DNA of 64,000 bases from NCBI GenBank assembly GCA_002733765.1, contig NVWU01000005.1:163877-227876 (forward strand), written 5' to 3'. Position numbers and translations under genes: made by a program. Below the pieces are notes generated by a model. The model saw nothing but the letters and a program-made list of their open reading frames with translations, ran no database searches and had not been told where the DNA came from. This DNA is from Colwellia sp. GTDB taxonomy: Bacteria; Pseudomonadota; Gammaproteobacteria; Enterobacterales; Alteromonadaceae. Position 1 is the first letter of the stretch, and every line of letters starts with the position of its first letter. This document shows positions 47,493 to 56,419 of the stretch, piece by piece.

Positions 47493-48770
47493 TTATGCCG
47501 CATTTTTGGTGTTTTTTTTGAATAACTCTCTAAAAACAGGGTATATGTCTGCAATTTCCTTTATATGCTCTATGGCGAAATTGGAATTATTTTCCATTAC
47601 TTGTTGATATTCTTGCCATAGTGTTTGGTGAGCTCGTTGGGTTATTTCAATATAGCTAAAATAACGAGTTTTAGGTAATATTTCATTAATCAGCAATGAT
47701 TTACAGTGTGGAGAATCATCGGCCCAGTTATCTCCGTCGGATGCTTGAGCGCCATAAATATTCCATTGATTATCATTGTATCTTTCAATGATAATGTCAT
47801 TCATTAGCTCTAAAGCACTAGAGGCAATAGTGCCCCCAGTTTCTTGAGAATAGAAAAATTCATGTTCATCTACTTCTTTAGCTTGGGTATGGTGCCGAAT
47901 ATATATAACGTCAATATTTTTGTAAGTTCTGCTTAGAAATAAATACAGTAAAATATAAAATCGCTTTGCTATCTCTTTTGTTGCTTGATCCATTGAACCG
48001 GATACGTCCATTAAACAAAACATTACCGCTTTTGACGTGGGTATTGCTTGTTTGGCGAAATTTCTAAAACGTAAGTCAAAAGTGTCAATAAAGGGAATTT
48101 TTGCTATTTTTTCTTCAAGAGTTTTTATTAATTTTTTAAGTTCTCGTTCTTCACTTATATGGTCGTGTTTGTCCTGCTGTAAATTGGCCAATGCTTGTTG
48201 GTATTCTTTCAGCTGCTTGCGCTTTGACGATGTCATAGCTATACGTCTTGCAATTGATCTTTGTAATGATTTTACAATATCAATATTGGAAGCAACTCCT
48301 TCAGCACAAAACCCTGAACGTACTGTTTTATATTCAATCAGTTTATCGAGTTGGTTTTTTTCTAAATTGGGTAATTCTAAATCTTCAAAAAGTAAGTTTA
48401 AGTACTCTTCTTTTGATATTGAAAAAGTAAACTCATCTTCTCCTTCTCCACTGTTACTTGCATCTCCTTGACCACTCTTTTGGCTTTGTTGAGCGGGTGG
48501 TTTTGCAATGTGGTCACCAGTAATAAATTGATCATTTCCTGGGTGGACTTTATCACGAATACCACCACTGCCTTGATGAAATACGGGTTCGGATAGGTCT
48601 TTACTAGGGATAACTATGTTTTCACCGGAGTTTATGTCTGTGACACCACGTTTACTGATGGCATCAGAGACTGATTTTTTTATCTGATTTTTATAGCGCC
48701 TTAAAAAACGCTGACGATTAATGGTACTTTTATTTTTACTGTTAAGTCGTCTATCAATAAAATTAGACAT
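47493..48770 (-). CDS. yeaH: YeaH/YhbH-family vWA protein (DUF444)
   Basis: This 425-residue protein starts [31 protein letters not shown], typical of YeaH, has a low-complexity [22 protein letters not shown] region, and a von Willebrand A domain whose metal site reads [19 protein letters not shown] near residue 245. It sits between prkA and spoVR and probably forms a functional unit with them in the stress response. AAGGAG precedes the ATG. Confidence 0.94.
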   Translation of the reverse strand: MSNFIDRRLNSKNKSTINRQRFLRRYKNQIKKSVSDAISKRGVTDINSGENIVIPSKDLSEPVFHQGSGGIRDKVHPGNDQFITGDHIAKPPAQQSQKSGQGDASNSGEGEDEFTFSISKEEYLNLLFEDLELPNLEKNQLDKLIEYKTVRSGFCAEGVASNIDIVKSLQRSIARRIAMTSSKRKQLKEYQQALANLQQDKHDHISEERELKKLIKTLEEKIAKIPFIDTFDLRFRNFAKQAIPTSKAVMFCLMDVSGSMDQATKEIAKRFYILLYLFLSRTYKNIDVIYIRHHTQAKEVDEHEFFYSQETGGTIASSALELMNDIIIERYNDNQWNIYGAQASDGDNWADDSPHCKSLLINEILPKTRYFSYIEITQRAHQTLWQEYQQVMENNSNFAIEHIKEIADIYPVFRELFKKNTKNAA

Positions 48771-48851
48771 AATTCACTCCTTACCTCTTCAGTTCTCTGT
48801 TTGGCTTATTTATTGACAATAAGCTAAAGCGCCTAGTTAAAGAGACACTAC

Positions 48852-50786
48852 CTAAGAAGATTTTCTTACACGTAAGTACCATTCCGATAATAGTCTAACT
48901 TGTTTTTGGGTATAGCCTTTACTCATCATACGTTCAACAAAATCATCATGTTTCTGTTGATCATCTTTTGATGTTTTTGAATTGAAAGAAATAACAGGTA
49001 ATAAGTCCTCGGTGTTAGAAAACATTTTTTTCTCAATAACGGTGCGAAGTTTTTCATAGCTAGTCCATAATGGATTATGGCCATTATTATTGGCTTTTGC
49101 TCTTAGTACAAAGTTGACAATTTCATTACGAAAATCTTTCGGATTACTAATACCTGCTGGCTTTTCTATTTTCTCTAATTCATCATTTAGCGATTGTCTA
49201 TCAAACAGTTGCCCTGTTTCTGCATCGCGATATTCTTGATCTTGAATCCAAAAATCCGCATAAGTGACATAGCGGTCAAAAATATTTTGACCGTATTCTG
49301 AGTATGACTCTAAATACGCGGTTTGAATTTCTTTACCTATAAATTCAATATAATGAGGAGTTAAATATCCTTTTATAAATTCTAAATAACGCTCTGTCGT
49401 TTCTTTTGGTAATTGTTCACGCTCTACTTGCTGTTCAAGCACATAAAATAAATGCACAGGGTTAGCGGCAACTTCGATGTTGTCAAAATTAAATACCCGT
49501 GAAAGTATTTTAAAAGCAAAACGAGTTGATAGACCTGACATGCCCTCATCAATACCCGCATAATCTCTATATTCTTGATAAGACTTTGCTTTTGGATCTG
49601 TGTCTTTTAATGTTTCACCATCATAAACGCGCATTTTAGAGTAGATGCTTGAATTAATAGGGTCTTTCAAACGAGAAAGTACGGAAAACTGCGCTAAAAT
49701 TTCTAGGGTGTCTGGTGCACATTGTGCTGTTTTTAATTCACTGTGTTCCAGCAGTTTCTTATAGATATTTACTTCTTCAGAAACGCGCATACAGTAAGGC
49801 ACTTTAACAATATAAACTCTATCTAAAAAAGCTTCGTTATTCTTATTATTTCTAAAGGTTGTCCATTCAGATTCATTTGAATGAGCTAATAAAATGCCAT
49901 TAAAAGGCAGGGCTGATAACCCTTCTGTTGGATTGTAGTTGCCTTCTTGTGTTGCCGTTAGCAAAGGGTGTAGCACTTTTATTGGTGCCTTGAACATTTC
50001 TACAAACTCCATCATCCCTTGGTTAGCTCTACATAATGCGCCAGAATAGCTATAAGCATCCGCGTCATTTTGAGCAAAATGTTCTAACTGTCTTATATCA
50101 ACTTTCCCTACAAGTGCTGAAATGTCTTGATTGTTATCATCTCCGGGCTCAGTTTTAGCAATTGCAATTTGATCTAAAATTGATGGGTATACTTTTACCA
50201 CTTTGAATTTGGCTATATCACCTTTAAATTCATGTAACCGTTTAGCAGCCCATGGAGATATAATGCTATTTAGGTAGCGTTCAGGAATATTGTATTCATC
50301 CTTCAATATTTTTCCATCTGAATGTACATCAAACAAACAAAAAGGATGATCGTTTACTGGGCTACGTATACCATTGGCGCTAAGTACATAAATAGGTTTT
50401 TTTTGCATTAACGCTTTTAACTTTTCGGCTAATGACGACTTACCACCACCAACAGGGCCAAGCAAATAAAGAATTTGCTTTTGCTCTTCTAAGCCCTGAG
50501 AGGCATGTTTAAGGTAAGCAACTATTTGTTCAATAGCTTCTTCCATTCCGTAAAACTCAGTAAAGGCTGGGTACCTATTAATAACTCTATTAGAGAATAT
50601 GCGGCTTAATGTGGGTTCAGTAGAGGTATCAACCGCTTCTGGTGTGCCAATAGCACTAAGTAGTCTTTCTGATGCGCTGGCATAGGCAAGTTTGTCTTTT
50701 TTACAAAGTGTTAAAAACTCTTGCAGGCTAAACTCTTCCTGTTGAGCTTCTTCGTAACGTGATTGATAATGTTGAAAAATACTCAT
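48852..50786 (-). CDS. prkA: PrkA-family serine protein kinase (YeaG)
   Basis: This 644-residue AAA-plus kinase-like protein has YPAFTEFYGMEEAIEQIVAYLKHASQGLEEQKQILYLLGPVGGGKSSLAEKL with its Walker A near residue 108, and ends in the PrkA C-terminal domain. The start is placed at 50786 (MSIFQHYQSRYEEAQ, as in E. coli YeaG) with GGAG seven bases upstream; the frame extends to 50828 without a signal. It heads the prkA-yeaH-spoVR block. A stem-loop at about 50941-50972, in the 308-base gap to ccoG, may end the upstream transcript. Confidence 0.95.
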   Translation of the reverse strand: MSIFQHYQSRYEEAQQEEFSLQEFLTLCKKDKLAYASASERLLSAIGTPEAVDTSTEPTLSRIFSNRVINRYPAFTEFYGMEEAIEQIVAYLKHASQGLEEQKQILYLLGPVGGGKSSLAEKLKALMQKKPIYVLSANGIRSPVNDHPFCLFDVHSDGKILKDEYNIPERYLNSIISPWAAKRLHEFKGDIAKFKVVKVYPSILDQIAIAKTEPGDDNNQDISALVGKVDIRQLEHFAQNDADAYSYSGALCRANQGMMEFVEMFKAPIKVLHPLLTATQEGNYNPTEGLSALPFNGILLAHSNESEWTTFRNNKNNEAFLDRVYIVKVPYCMRVSEEVNIYKKLLEHSELKTAQCAPDTLEILAQFSVLSRLKDPINSSIYSKMRVYDGETLKDTDPKAKSYQEYRDYAGIDEGMSGLSTRFAFKILSRVFNFDNIEVAANPVHLFYVLEQQVEREQLPKETTERYLEFIKGYLTPHYIEFIGKEIQTAYLESYSEYGQNIFDRYVTYADFWIQDQEYRDAETGQLFDRQSLNDELEKIEKPAGISNPKDFRNEIVNFVLRAKANNNGHNPLWTSYEKLRTVIEKKMFSNTEDLLPVISFNSKTSKDDQQKHDDFVERMMSKGYTQKQVRLLSEWYLRVRKSS

Positions 50787-51095
50787 AACTATCTCCAAAA
50801 GGTTGTGTGCAAACTTACCAACGTTCATTTTATTTATGTCTTATTTTAAGACTAGTTGTTTTGGCTGATTTTGCTAACAAAAATTGTAAATAAAATGTAC
50901 TAGCATTTTGAAAAATCATAATTAATTAGGTGATTACTGTATATTTTAGCTAACTACTTTTAGTTAAAATATAGTCCTTACTTGAAGTAATGCGTCCGTG
51001 CATCAAGTGAAATGTAGCTGGTTACTTACAATGGTATTATTAAAAATAATTAGTTTAGATAAACAGTAATATTTTTATTTTTAGTTAAAAAAGCT

Positions 51096-52490
51096 CTAAT
51101 CACGGAAAAATATTGATTTTCTTTTCAATAAAATACGGGGTTGTTCAATTGCTTGAATAATAAAGTTGATATTGGTCATTTTATTGTCTAACTTGTTTCT
51201 ATCAATGATTAACGTTAAAGGGACGGTTTGCATTGCACCTGGTTTTATTAACAGTTTCTGTGGTAGCTTTAAGGTTATCGTTTCAAGTTCAGGTATCTTG
51301 ATCTTAAAATGCAATGGCTGCTGGCTTTTATTGAGTATTTTTAAGGTATAGGTATTTTTAATCATGCCTTGGTAGTTAACACTATATAAGCCATTTCTAT
51401 CGCGCAATACGCTAGCTTCTAATGGAATTCTTGCGTTAATCCATAATATCATGGCGATAGAACATACTAGACAAAAGCTAGCATAAGCAATTAGTTTGAC
51501 ATTGAAACGCTTCGACTTCCCTCCTGTTAAAGCTTGTTCGCTGGTATAACTAATCAAGCCTTTTTTGTAATTAAAGCGCGCCATGGTTTCATCGCAAGTA
51601 TCAATGCATAATGCACAGTTTATACACTCGTATTGCATACCGTTACGTATATCAATACCGGTTGGGCATACTTCAACACATAAATTACAGTCTACACAAT
51701 CACCTAAACCTTGTTCTTGTTTTAATTGCTGGGCATCATCCTTAAGTTTGCGTGCCCCTCGGTTTTCTCCACGTTGAGCATCATAAGCGACTAATAATGT
51801 GTTCTTATCAAACATTGCTGATTGAAATCTGGCGTAGGGGCACATATCGATACATACTTTTTCTCTTAGCCAGCCAGCATTACTGTATGTGCATAGCGTA
51901 AAAAATAAAACCCAAAAAGTGATGAGGCCTGTCGAATCAAAAGAAAGCAAATCAGTATATAAACTTTGTACTGGAATAAAGTAAGAAATAAAGGTTGTTG
52001 CGGTTAAAAAGGACATTGATAACCAAAGAGAGTGTTTAAGCGTTTTTTTCTTAAGTTTATTTAAATTCCATGGCGCTTTATCTAACGCTTTACGTTGGTT
52101 GCGTTTTCCTTCAATTCTATGTTCAACCCAAACATAGGCTAATGTCCAGATAGTTTGAGGGCAAACATAGCCACACCAAACACGCCCTAGCCAAGTGGTA
52201 ACAAAGAATAGTGCGAAAGCGGCAAGCGTTAAAATACCGGCCAGTAGTACAAAATCTTGTGGCCAGAAAGTAAGAGAAAAAACTCTAAATTGCTGCTTAC
52301 CTATATCAAATAGTACCGCTTGTTGACCTTGGTATTGCAAAAAAGGAATGGTGATAAACATTATTATTAATAACCAACTGAGTAGGCGACGGTAGGTTTG
52401 ATATACGCCTTTTTGTTCTCGAATATAAATAGATTGCTCTGATTTATATGGTTTGATTATTAGTTGTTCTTCTTTAAAATTATACTTCAT
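51096..52490 (-). CDS. ccoG: Cytochrome c oxidase accessory protein CcoG (second copy)
   Basis: This 464-residue paralogue of the protein at 35475 has the same plan: membrane segments around WLGRVWCGYVCPQTIWTLAYVW, cluster motifs CVDCNLCVEVCPTGIDIRNG and CINCALCIDTCDETM, and a C-terminal periplasmic domain. No ccoNOPQ or ccoHIS genes accompany it. Upstream are a sigma54-type promoter and two copies of a palindrome, directly before a PAS-sigma54 activator gene on the same strand. It is therefore probably under that activator's control, unlike the first copy. Confidence 0.94.
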   Translation of the reverse strand: MKYNFKEEQLIIKPYKSEQSIYIREQKGVYQTYRRLLSWLLIIMFITIPFLQYQGQQAVLFDIGKQQFRVFSLTFWPQDFVLLAGILTLAAFALFFVTTWLGRVWCGYVCPQTIWTLAYVWVEHRIEGKRNQRKALDKAPWNLNKLKKKTLKHSLWLSMSFLTATTFISYFIPVQSLYTDLLSFDSTGLITFWVLFFTLCTYSNAGWLREKVCIDMCPYARFQSAMFDKNTLLVAYDAQRGENRGARKLKDDAQQLKQEQGLGDCVDCNLCVEVCPTGIDIRNGMQYECINCALCIDTCDETMARFNYKKGLISYTSEQALTGGKSKRFNVKLIAYASFCLVCSIAMILWINARIPLEASVLRDRNGLYSVNYQGMIKNTYTLKILNKSQQPLHFKIKIPELETITLKLPQKLLIKPGAMQTVPLTLIIDRNKLDNKMTNINFIIQAIEQPRILLKRKSIFFRD

Positions 52491-52529
52491 TGATTATTTA
52501 CAGGGTAATAATTGAGTAACCACCCTAAT

Positions 52530-52544
52530 TCAATTAATGAGCCA
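52530..52544 (-). promoter_or_regulatory. Candidate sigma54 promoter of the second ccoG
   Basis: On the minus strand, TGGCTC, five bases, then TTGA matches the -24/-12 consensus (TGGCAC-N5-TTGC) at all but two positions. It lies about 40 bases before the ccoG start. Activator-type palindromes stand 65-110 bases upstream of it, the usual distance for enhancer-binding proteins. Confidence 0.55.
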
Positions 52545-52607
52545 AAAATAAATTTATTTAAGTTATTGTAATTTATATGTTTATTTTGTAGGTGTAAATG
52601 TGTTTGC

Positions 52608-52639
52608 CACGACATATCGTGTGATGGCGATATGTCGTG
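52608..52639. promoter_or_regulatory. Two palindromic operator-like sites upstream of the second ccoG
   Basis: CACGACATATCGTG (52608-52621) and, in the opposite orientation, CACGACATATCGCC (52626-52639) stand with centres 18 bases apart. The same palindrome with one change (CACGATATATCGTG) occurs once more, at 54117, upstream of the sigma54 activator gene. The pair can also fold as a strong hairpin, so a terminator role for the activator gene is possible too. Confidence 0.6.
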
Positions 52640-52648
52640 GCTTTAAAT

Positions 52649-54073
52649 TTATTGCCGGTTAATATTGAGTTTTTTCATTCTAGATCTGAGGGTACTGTCG
52701 GGCATATCCAGTATTTTTGAGGCTCCCTTATCTCCACCAATACGCCAGTGACAATTGTTTAATATTTCAACAATGTAGGCTTTTTCAATTTCAGCAAGTG
52801 GCTTGTTTTCGGTTTTATTTGCTTCAGGACTTTGAGAAAAATTTTGTTGAATATTAAGTAGTTCTGAAGTAGATAAAATGACTTCACGCTCTAGGATATT
52901 TTGTAATTCTCTAATATTACCTGGCCAATGATAGCTGGCAAGTTTGGTTAAACTACGCTTGTTGATGCCTTGAATATTTTTATTAAGTTTATTATTTAGT
53001 TGTTTAAGTATGCCATGACACAATAAAGGAAGGTCTTCAATGCGTTGTCTTAGTGCGGGTATGTTAATAGGAAATACATTTAAACGATAATATAAATCCA
53101 TTCTAAAAAGGCCTTTCTCGACCATAGCTAAGAGGTCTTTATTGGTGGCGACGATAATTCTAATATCAACTTTAATGGTTTTACTGCCCCCGACACGTTC
53201 GAGTTCTCTTTCCTGTAATACTCGTAATAATTTACTTTGTGCTGCTAGCGATAATTCACCTATTTCATCTAAAAACAAAGTGCCTTTATCGGCCAATTCG
53301 AAACGCCCCTTGCGTCGTTCGCTTGCGCCGGTAAAGGCGCCTTTTTCATGACCAAATAACTCTGATTCTAATAGATTGGCGTTAAAGGCGGCACAATTTA
53401 CTTTGACCAAGGGTGAGCTAGAGCGCTGACTCAGTTGGTGTAAATTACGGGCAACAACTTCCTTTCCTGTGCCATTTTCGCCTAAAATTAGTACCGTACT
53501 GTCAGTTTTAGCAACCAACTTTATTTGCTGTAACATTTCTTTATAGGCAGGATTATTACCTTCTAAACCTGAGCCATGCCATGTTTCATTAATTTCATCT
53601 TGTAGGTAACTGTTTTCATCTTGTAATTTTTCTGTCAGCTCTTGCACTTTTTTTAGGGCTGTTCTGAGTTTTTTATCAGCAAGTCGCTGTTGACTCACAT
53701 CACGAAATATTGCAACTGCTCCAATTAGTTTCCCTTCTTTAAATACGGGGGTTGATGTGTACTCAACAGGGAAGTTAGTGCCATCTTTACGCCAAAAAAC
53801 TTCATTGGTTATTTTACGTTCTATACCGTCACGCATGGTATTGTAGATGTGACATTCATTACAGGGGTAGGGAGTGCCATCTTTATGGCTGTGATGATGG
53901 TACTCATGAATGTTTTTTCCTAGTAACTCTTTTGCTTGCCAGCCTGTCATTTGCTCCGCGGCAGGATTGATAAATACAGCATTACCGTTACTATCAAACC
54001 CATAAATCCCTTCGCCAACGGCATTTAATAATAAGTTTGAACTAACTAAAAACTGCTCAATGTAATCAGGCAT
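52649..54073 (-). CDS. PAS-domain sigma54-dependent transcriptional activator
   Basis: This 474-residue protein has an N-terminal PAS domain (residues about 10-130) with a Cys-rich insert (PYPCNECHIYNTM), a coiled-coil linker, an AAA-plus domain with Walker A ILGENGTGKEVVARNL, ELFGHEKGAFTGA (the sigma54-contact loop) and GTLFLDEIGELS, and a Fis-type HTH at the end (GGDKGASKILDMPDSTLRSRMKKL). The paired Cys and the His-rich EYHHHSHKD stretch may sense redox or bind metal; this is inference. It is likely to activate the downstream second ccoG. Confidence 0.93.
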   Translation of the reverse strand: MPDYIEQFLVSSNLLLNAVGEGIYGFDSNGNAVFINPAAEQMTGWQAKELLGKNIHEYHHHSHKDGTPYPCNECHIYNTMRDGIERKITNEVFWRKDGTNFPVEYTSTPVFKEGKLIGAVAIFRDVSQQRLADKKLRTALKKVQELTEKLQDENSYLQDEINETWHGSGLEGNNPAYKEMLQQIKLVAKTDSTVLILGENGTGKEVVARNLHQLSQRSSSPLVKVNCAAFNANLLESELFGHEKGAFTGASERRKGRFELADKGTLFLDEIGELSLAAQSKLLRVLQERELERVGGSKTIKVDIRIIVATNKDLLAMVEKGLFRMDLYYRLNVFPINIPALRQRIEDLPLLCHGILKQLNNKLNKNIQGINKRSLTKLASYHWPGNIRELQNILEREVILSTSELLNIQQNFSQSPEANKTENKPLAEIEKAYIVEILNNCHWRIGGDKGASKILDMPDSTLRSRMKKLNINRQ

Positions 54074-54116
54074 AAATTGGCTATCTCTTTTATTTTGTAG
54101 TGTTATTTTGAGGTGG

Positions 54117-54130
54117 CACGATATATCGTG
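54117..54130. promoter_or_regulatory. Palindromic operator-like site upstream of the sigma54 activator gene
   Basis: CACGATATATCGTG is a perfect 14-base palindrome 44 bases before the activator's start codon. It differs by one base from the site at 52608. Autoregulation is the simplest explanation. Confidence 0.6.
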
Positions 54131-54311
54131 GTTTGTTTTTGCTAGTTTAAGTCCATTTTGCAGAAAAGAAAAGTGAATATTGGTGATTTTTGTGTTTTGT
54201 TTTTTATGTCAATCGAGTAGTAGTAACTGTTTCGTCAACGTTATTTTTTCAGGCTTTGTTGATTTTCATGTTTATTATATCAGGGCGGCCGAATTTGCGA
54301 GGTGGATAAAT

Positions 54312-54339
54312 GAAAAACGAACAATAATGTCCGTTTTTC
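54312..54339 (-). terminator. Rho-independent terminator of sodB
   Basis: GAAAAACG (54312-54319) pairs with CGTTTTTC (54332-54339), with T-rich sequence on the minus-strand 3' side, about 27 bases after the sodB stop. Confidence 0.75.
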
Positions 54340-54365
54340 ATCATATAGATAATAAGCTAGCAGTA

Positions 54366-54947
54366 TTAAGCAAAATTAGCTTGAGCAAAGTCCCAATTAG
54401 CTAATGCCCAAAATGCTTCCATATATTTAGGACGTAAATTACGATAATCAATATAGTAAGCATGTTCCCATAAATCGACAGTAATTAATGGTGTTACACC
54501 GTCTTCAGTGATAGGTGTTGCCGCGTTAGATGTATTCACAATAGCTAAACTGCCATCAGAATTTTTAACTAACCAAGTCCAACTTGAGCCAAAATTATTT
54601 ACCGCACTGTCAACAAATTTAGCTTGAAACTCGGCAAAAGAGCCAAAAGTTGCGTTAATGGCATCGGCTAAAGCTCCGCTAGGTTCATTGCCACCATTTG
54701 GGCTTAAACTATTCCAATAAAAGGTATGATTCCAGATTTGTGCGGCATTATTAAAAATACCCGCAGAAGAAGACTTTACAATTTCCTCTAAAGATTTATC
54801 TGCAAATTCAGTGCCTTCGATTAAACCATTAAGTTTTACCACATAAGTATTGTGATGTTTGCCATAATGAAATGATAATGTTTCTGCCGAAATGTGTGGT
54901 TCTAATGCGTTTTGTTCATAAGGTAACGCAGGTAATTCAATAGCCAT
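54366..54947 (-). CDS. sodB: Iron superoxide dismutase
   Basis: This 193-residue Fe-type enzyme has IELPALPYEQNALEPHISAETLSFHYGKHHNTYV, NHTFYWNSLSPNGG and TVDLWEHAYYIDYRN, which include the metal ligands (His, His, Asp, His). The start is at 54947, with GGAGAG at a proper distance; a longer frame to 54959 begins at a TTG that lies in that signal. It detoxifies superoxide in the cytoplasm. It is divergent from grxD, so two iron/redox genes share one intergenic region. Confidence 0.97.
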   Translation of the reverse strand: MAIELPALPYEQNALEPHISAETLSFHYGKHHNTYVVKLNGLIEGTEFADKSLEEIVKSSSAGIFNNAAQIWNHTFYWNSLSPNGGNEPSGALADAINATFGSFAEFQAKFVDSAVNNFGSSWTWLVKNSDGSLAIVNTSNAATPITEDGVTPLITVDLWEHAYYIDYRNLRPKYMEAFWALANWDFAQANFA

Positions 54948-55219
54948 GGTGCTCTCCAATTTTCTTTATTTAGGTGTTTTATCGAATAAATAGTGTGTTT
55001 TTCTGTAAACTTGAGTAAAATACTCAGGTATTAATTTTATACTATATTGAGTACTTACTGTATAGGTTTTCTTATTCTATTTTTCAAGTGCTTCACTTAA
55101 AAATAATAATTACTGTGAAGTATTTATTATATTGAATTGAAAAGTGAGTTTTTGACTCCATAACTTGTATTCAAGAGAATTCAATTTAATATAATGAGTA
55201 TTATTTTTTAGAGGTTATT

Positions 55220-55576
55220 ATGAATACTATTGAACGTATTAAAGAACAAATTAGTGAAAATACAGTATTATTGTATATGAAAGGCTCACCAAAGTTACCA
55301 AATTGTGGTTTCTCATCACAAGCATCACAAGCGTTGATTAACTGTAATGAACAATTTGCTTATGTTGATATTTTACAAAATCCGGATATTAGAGCTGAAT
55401 TACCCAAATATGCTGATTGGCCTACTTTTCCACAACTTTGGGTTGGTGGCGAATTAGTGGGTGGTTGTGACATTATTATAGAAATGTTTCAACAAGGTGA
55501 ACTGCAAACATTAATTACTGAAGCAGTTGCTAAAAATACAACTGTAGATACTACTGCAGATAACAACGCTGAATAA
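55220..55576 (+). CDS. grxD: Monothiol glutaredoxin Grx4
   Basis: This 118-residue protein has the active site PNCGFSSQA with the monothiol CGFS motif, and WPTFPQLWVGGELVGGCDII near the end. It binds and delivers [2Fe-2S] clusters together with glutathione and BolA-type partners. The last ten residues (TTVDTTADNN) form a low-complexity tail. It lies upstream of a 2-Cys peroxiredoxin gene, 74 bases apart. Confidence 0.95.
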   Translation: MNTIERIKEQISENTVLLYMKGSPKLPNCGFSSQASQALINCNEQFAYVDILQNPDIRAELPKYADWPTFPQLWVGGELVGGCDIIIEMFQQGELQTLITEAVAKNTTVDTTADNNAE

Positions 55577-55650
55577 GCCTTGAAATTTTTAAAATAGTCA
55601 CAGTGTTAAACTGTGGCTTTCATTTTTTCAATAAAAAACGGAGTATTAAG

Positions 55651-56256
55651 ATGAGTGTATTAGTTGGTCGTCCAGCACCAGACTTCACTGCAGCAGCAGT
55701 ATTAGGTAGCGGCGAGATTGTTGATAGTTTTACTTTAAGCGAAGCTATTAAAGGTAAAAAAGCCGTTGTGTTTTTCTACCCGTTAGATTTTACTTTTGTA
55801 TGTCCGTCTGAGTTATTAGCTTTTGATCATCGTATGGACGAATTCAAAAGCCGTGGCGTAGAAGTTATTGGTGTTTCTATTGATTCACAATTTTCTCATA
55901 ATGCATGGCGTAACACAGCAATTAACGACGGTGGTATTGGTCCAGTACAATATACTTTAGTTGCTGATGTTAAGCATGAAATTTGTAAAGCATATGATGT
56001 TGAACATCCTGACGCGGGCGTTGCCTTTCGTGGTTCATTCTTAATTGATGGAGAAGGTAATGTTCGTCATCAAGTAGTGAATGATTTGCCATTAGGTCGT
56101 GATGTTGATGAAATGTTACGTATGGTTGATGCTTTACAATTCCACGAAGACCATGGTGAAGTTTGTCCAGCGGGTTGGAATAAAGGTGATAAAGGTATGA
56201 CTGCTTCTCCAGATGGCGTTGCTGCTTACCTTACAGATCATGCTGATAAACTATAA
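55651..56256 (+). CDS. 2-Cys peroxiredoxin (AhpC/Prx1 type)
   Basis: This 201-residue peroxiredoxin has peroxidatic Cys in PLDFTFVCPSELLAF (near residue 50) and resolving Cys in EVCPAGWNKG (near residue 170), as in typical 2-Cys peroxidases. The GGIGPVQYTLVAD and C-terminal AAYLTDHADKL (YL rather than YF) fit bacterial Prx1-type proteins. The start is at 55651 with CGGAG eight bases upstream; the longer frame to 55603 is not supported. It reduces hydrogen peroxide and organic peroxides, probably with thioredoxin. Confidence 0.94.
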   Translation: MSVLVGRPAPDFTAAAVLGSGEIVDSFTLSEAIKGKKAVVFFYPLDFTFVCPSELLAFDHRMDEFKSRGVEVIGVSIDSQFSHNAWRNTAINDGGIGPVQYTLVADVKHEICKAYDVEHPDAGVAFRGSFLIDGEGNVRHQVVNDLPLGRDVDEMLRMVDALQFHEDHGEVCPAGWNKGDKGMTASPDGVAAYLTDHADKL

Positions 56257-56314
56257 GTATTACTCCTCGTGTTATTGAGCACGAGCAGATTATAGTTTAC
56301 GCTAACTGTGTTAT

Positions 56315-56351
56315 AAAAAAGGCTAGAGTTTTATCGACTCTAGCCTTTTTT
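56315..56351. terminator. Bidirectional rho-independent terminator
   Basis: GGCTAGAGT (56321-56329) pairs with ACTCTAGCC (56337-56345), with A-run and T-run flanks. It lies between the converging peroxiredoxin and rnt genes. Confidence 0.93.
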
Positions 56352-56363
56352 GATGACAATATA

Positions 56364-56419
56364 ATTCGCTATTCGCTATTCGCTATTCGCTATTCGCTAT
56401 TCGCTATTCGTTATTCGCT
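56364..56419. repeat. Heptanucleotide tandem repeat (ATTCGCT, eight units)
   Basis: Eight head-to-tail units of ATTCGCT, one with a single change (ATTCGTT at 56406-56412). The repeat covers the stop codon and last codons of rnt (minus strand). Since seven is not a multiple of three, gain or loss of units inside the coding part would alter the last few residues of RNase T. Confidence 0.95.

Noticed and set aside
48037..48471. Plus-strand frame of 144 residues inside yeaH
   Set aside because: It is antisense to a conserved, well-recognised gene and matches no family.
52607..52640. Paired palindromes read only as a terminator of the activator gene
   Set aside because: They can fold into a hairpin, but the single palindrome recurs upstream of the activator gene, which a terminator would not explain. 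A binding-site role is preferred.
56364..56419. CRISPR-like array
   Set aside because: The units are seven bases, contiguous and without spacers; it is a simple tandem repeat. No CRISPR repeat-spacer pattern or cas gene is visible anywhere in the window.
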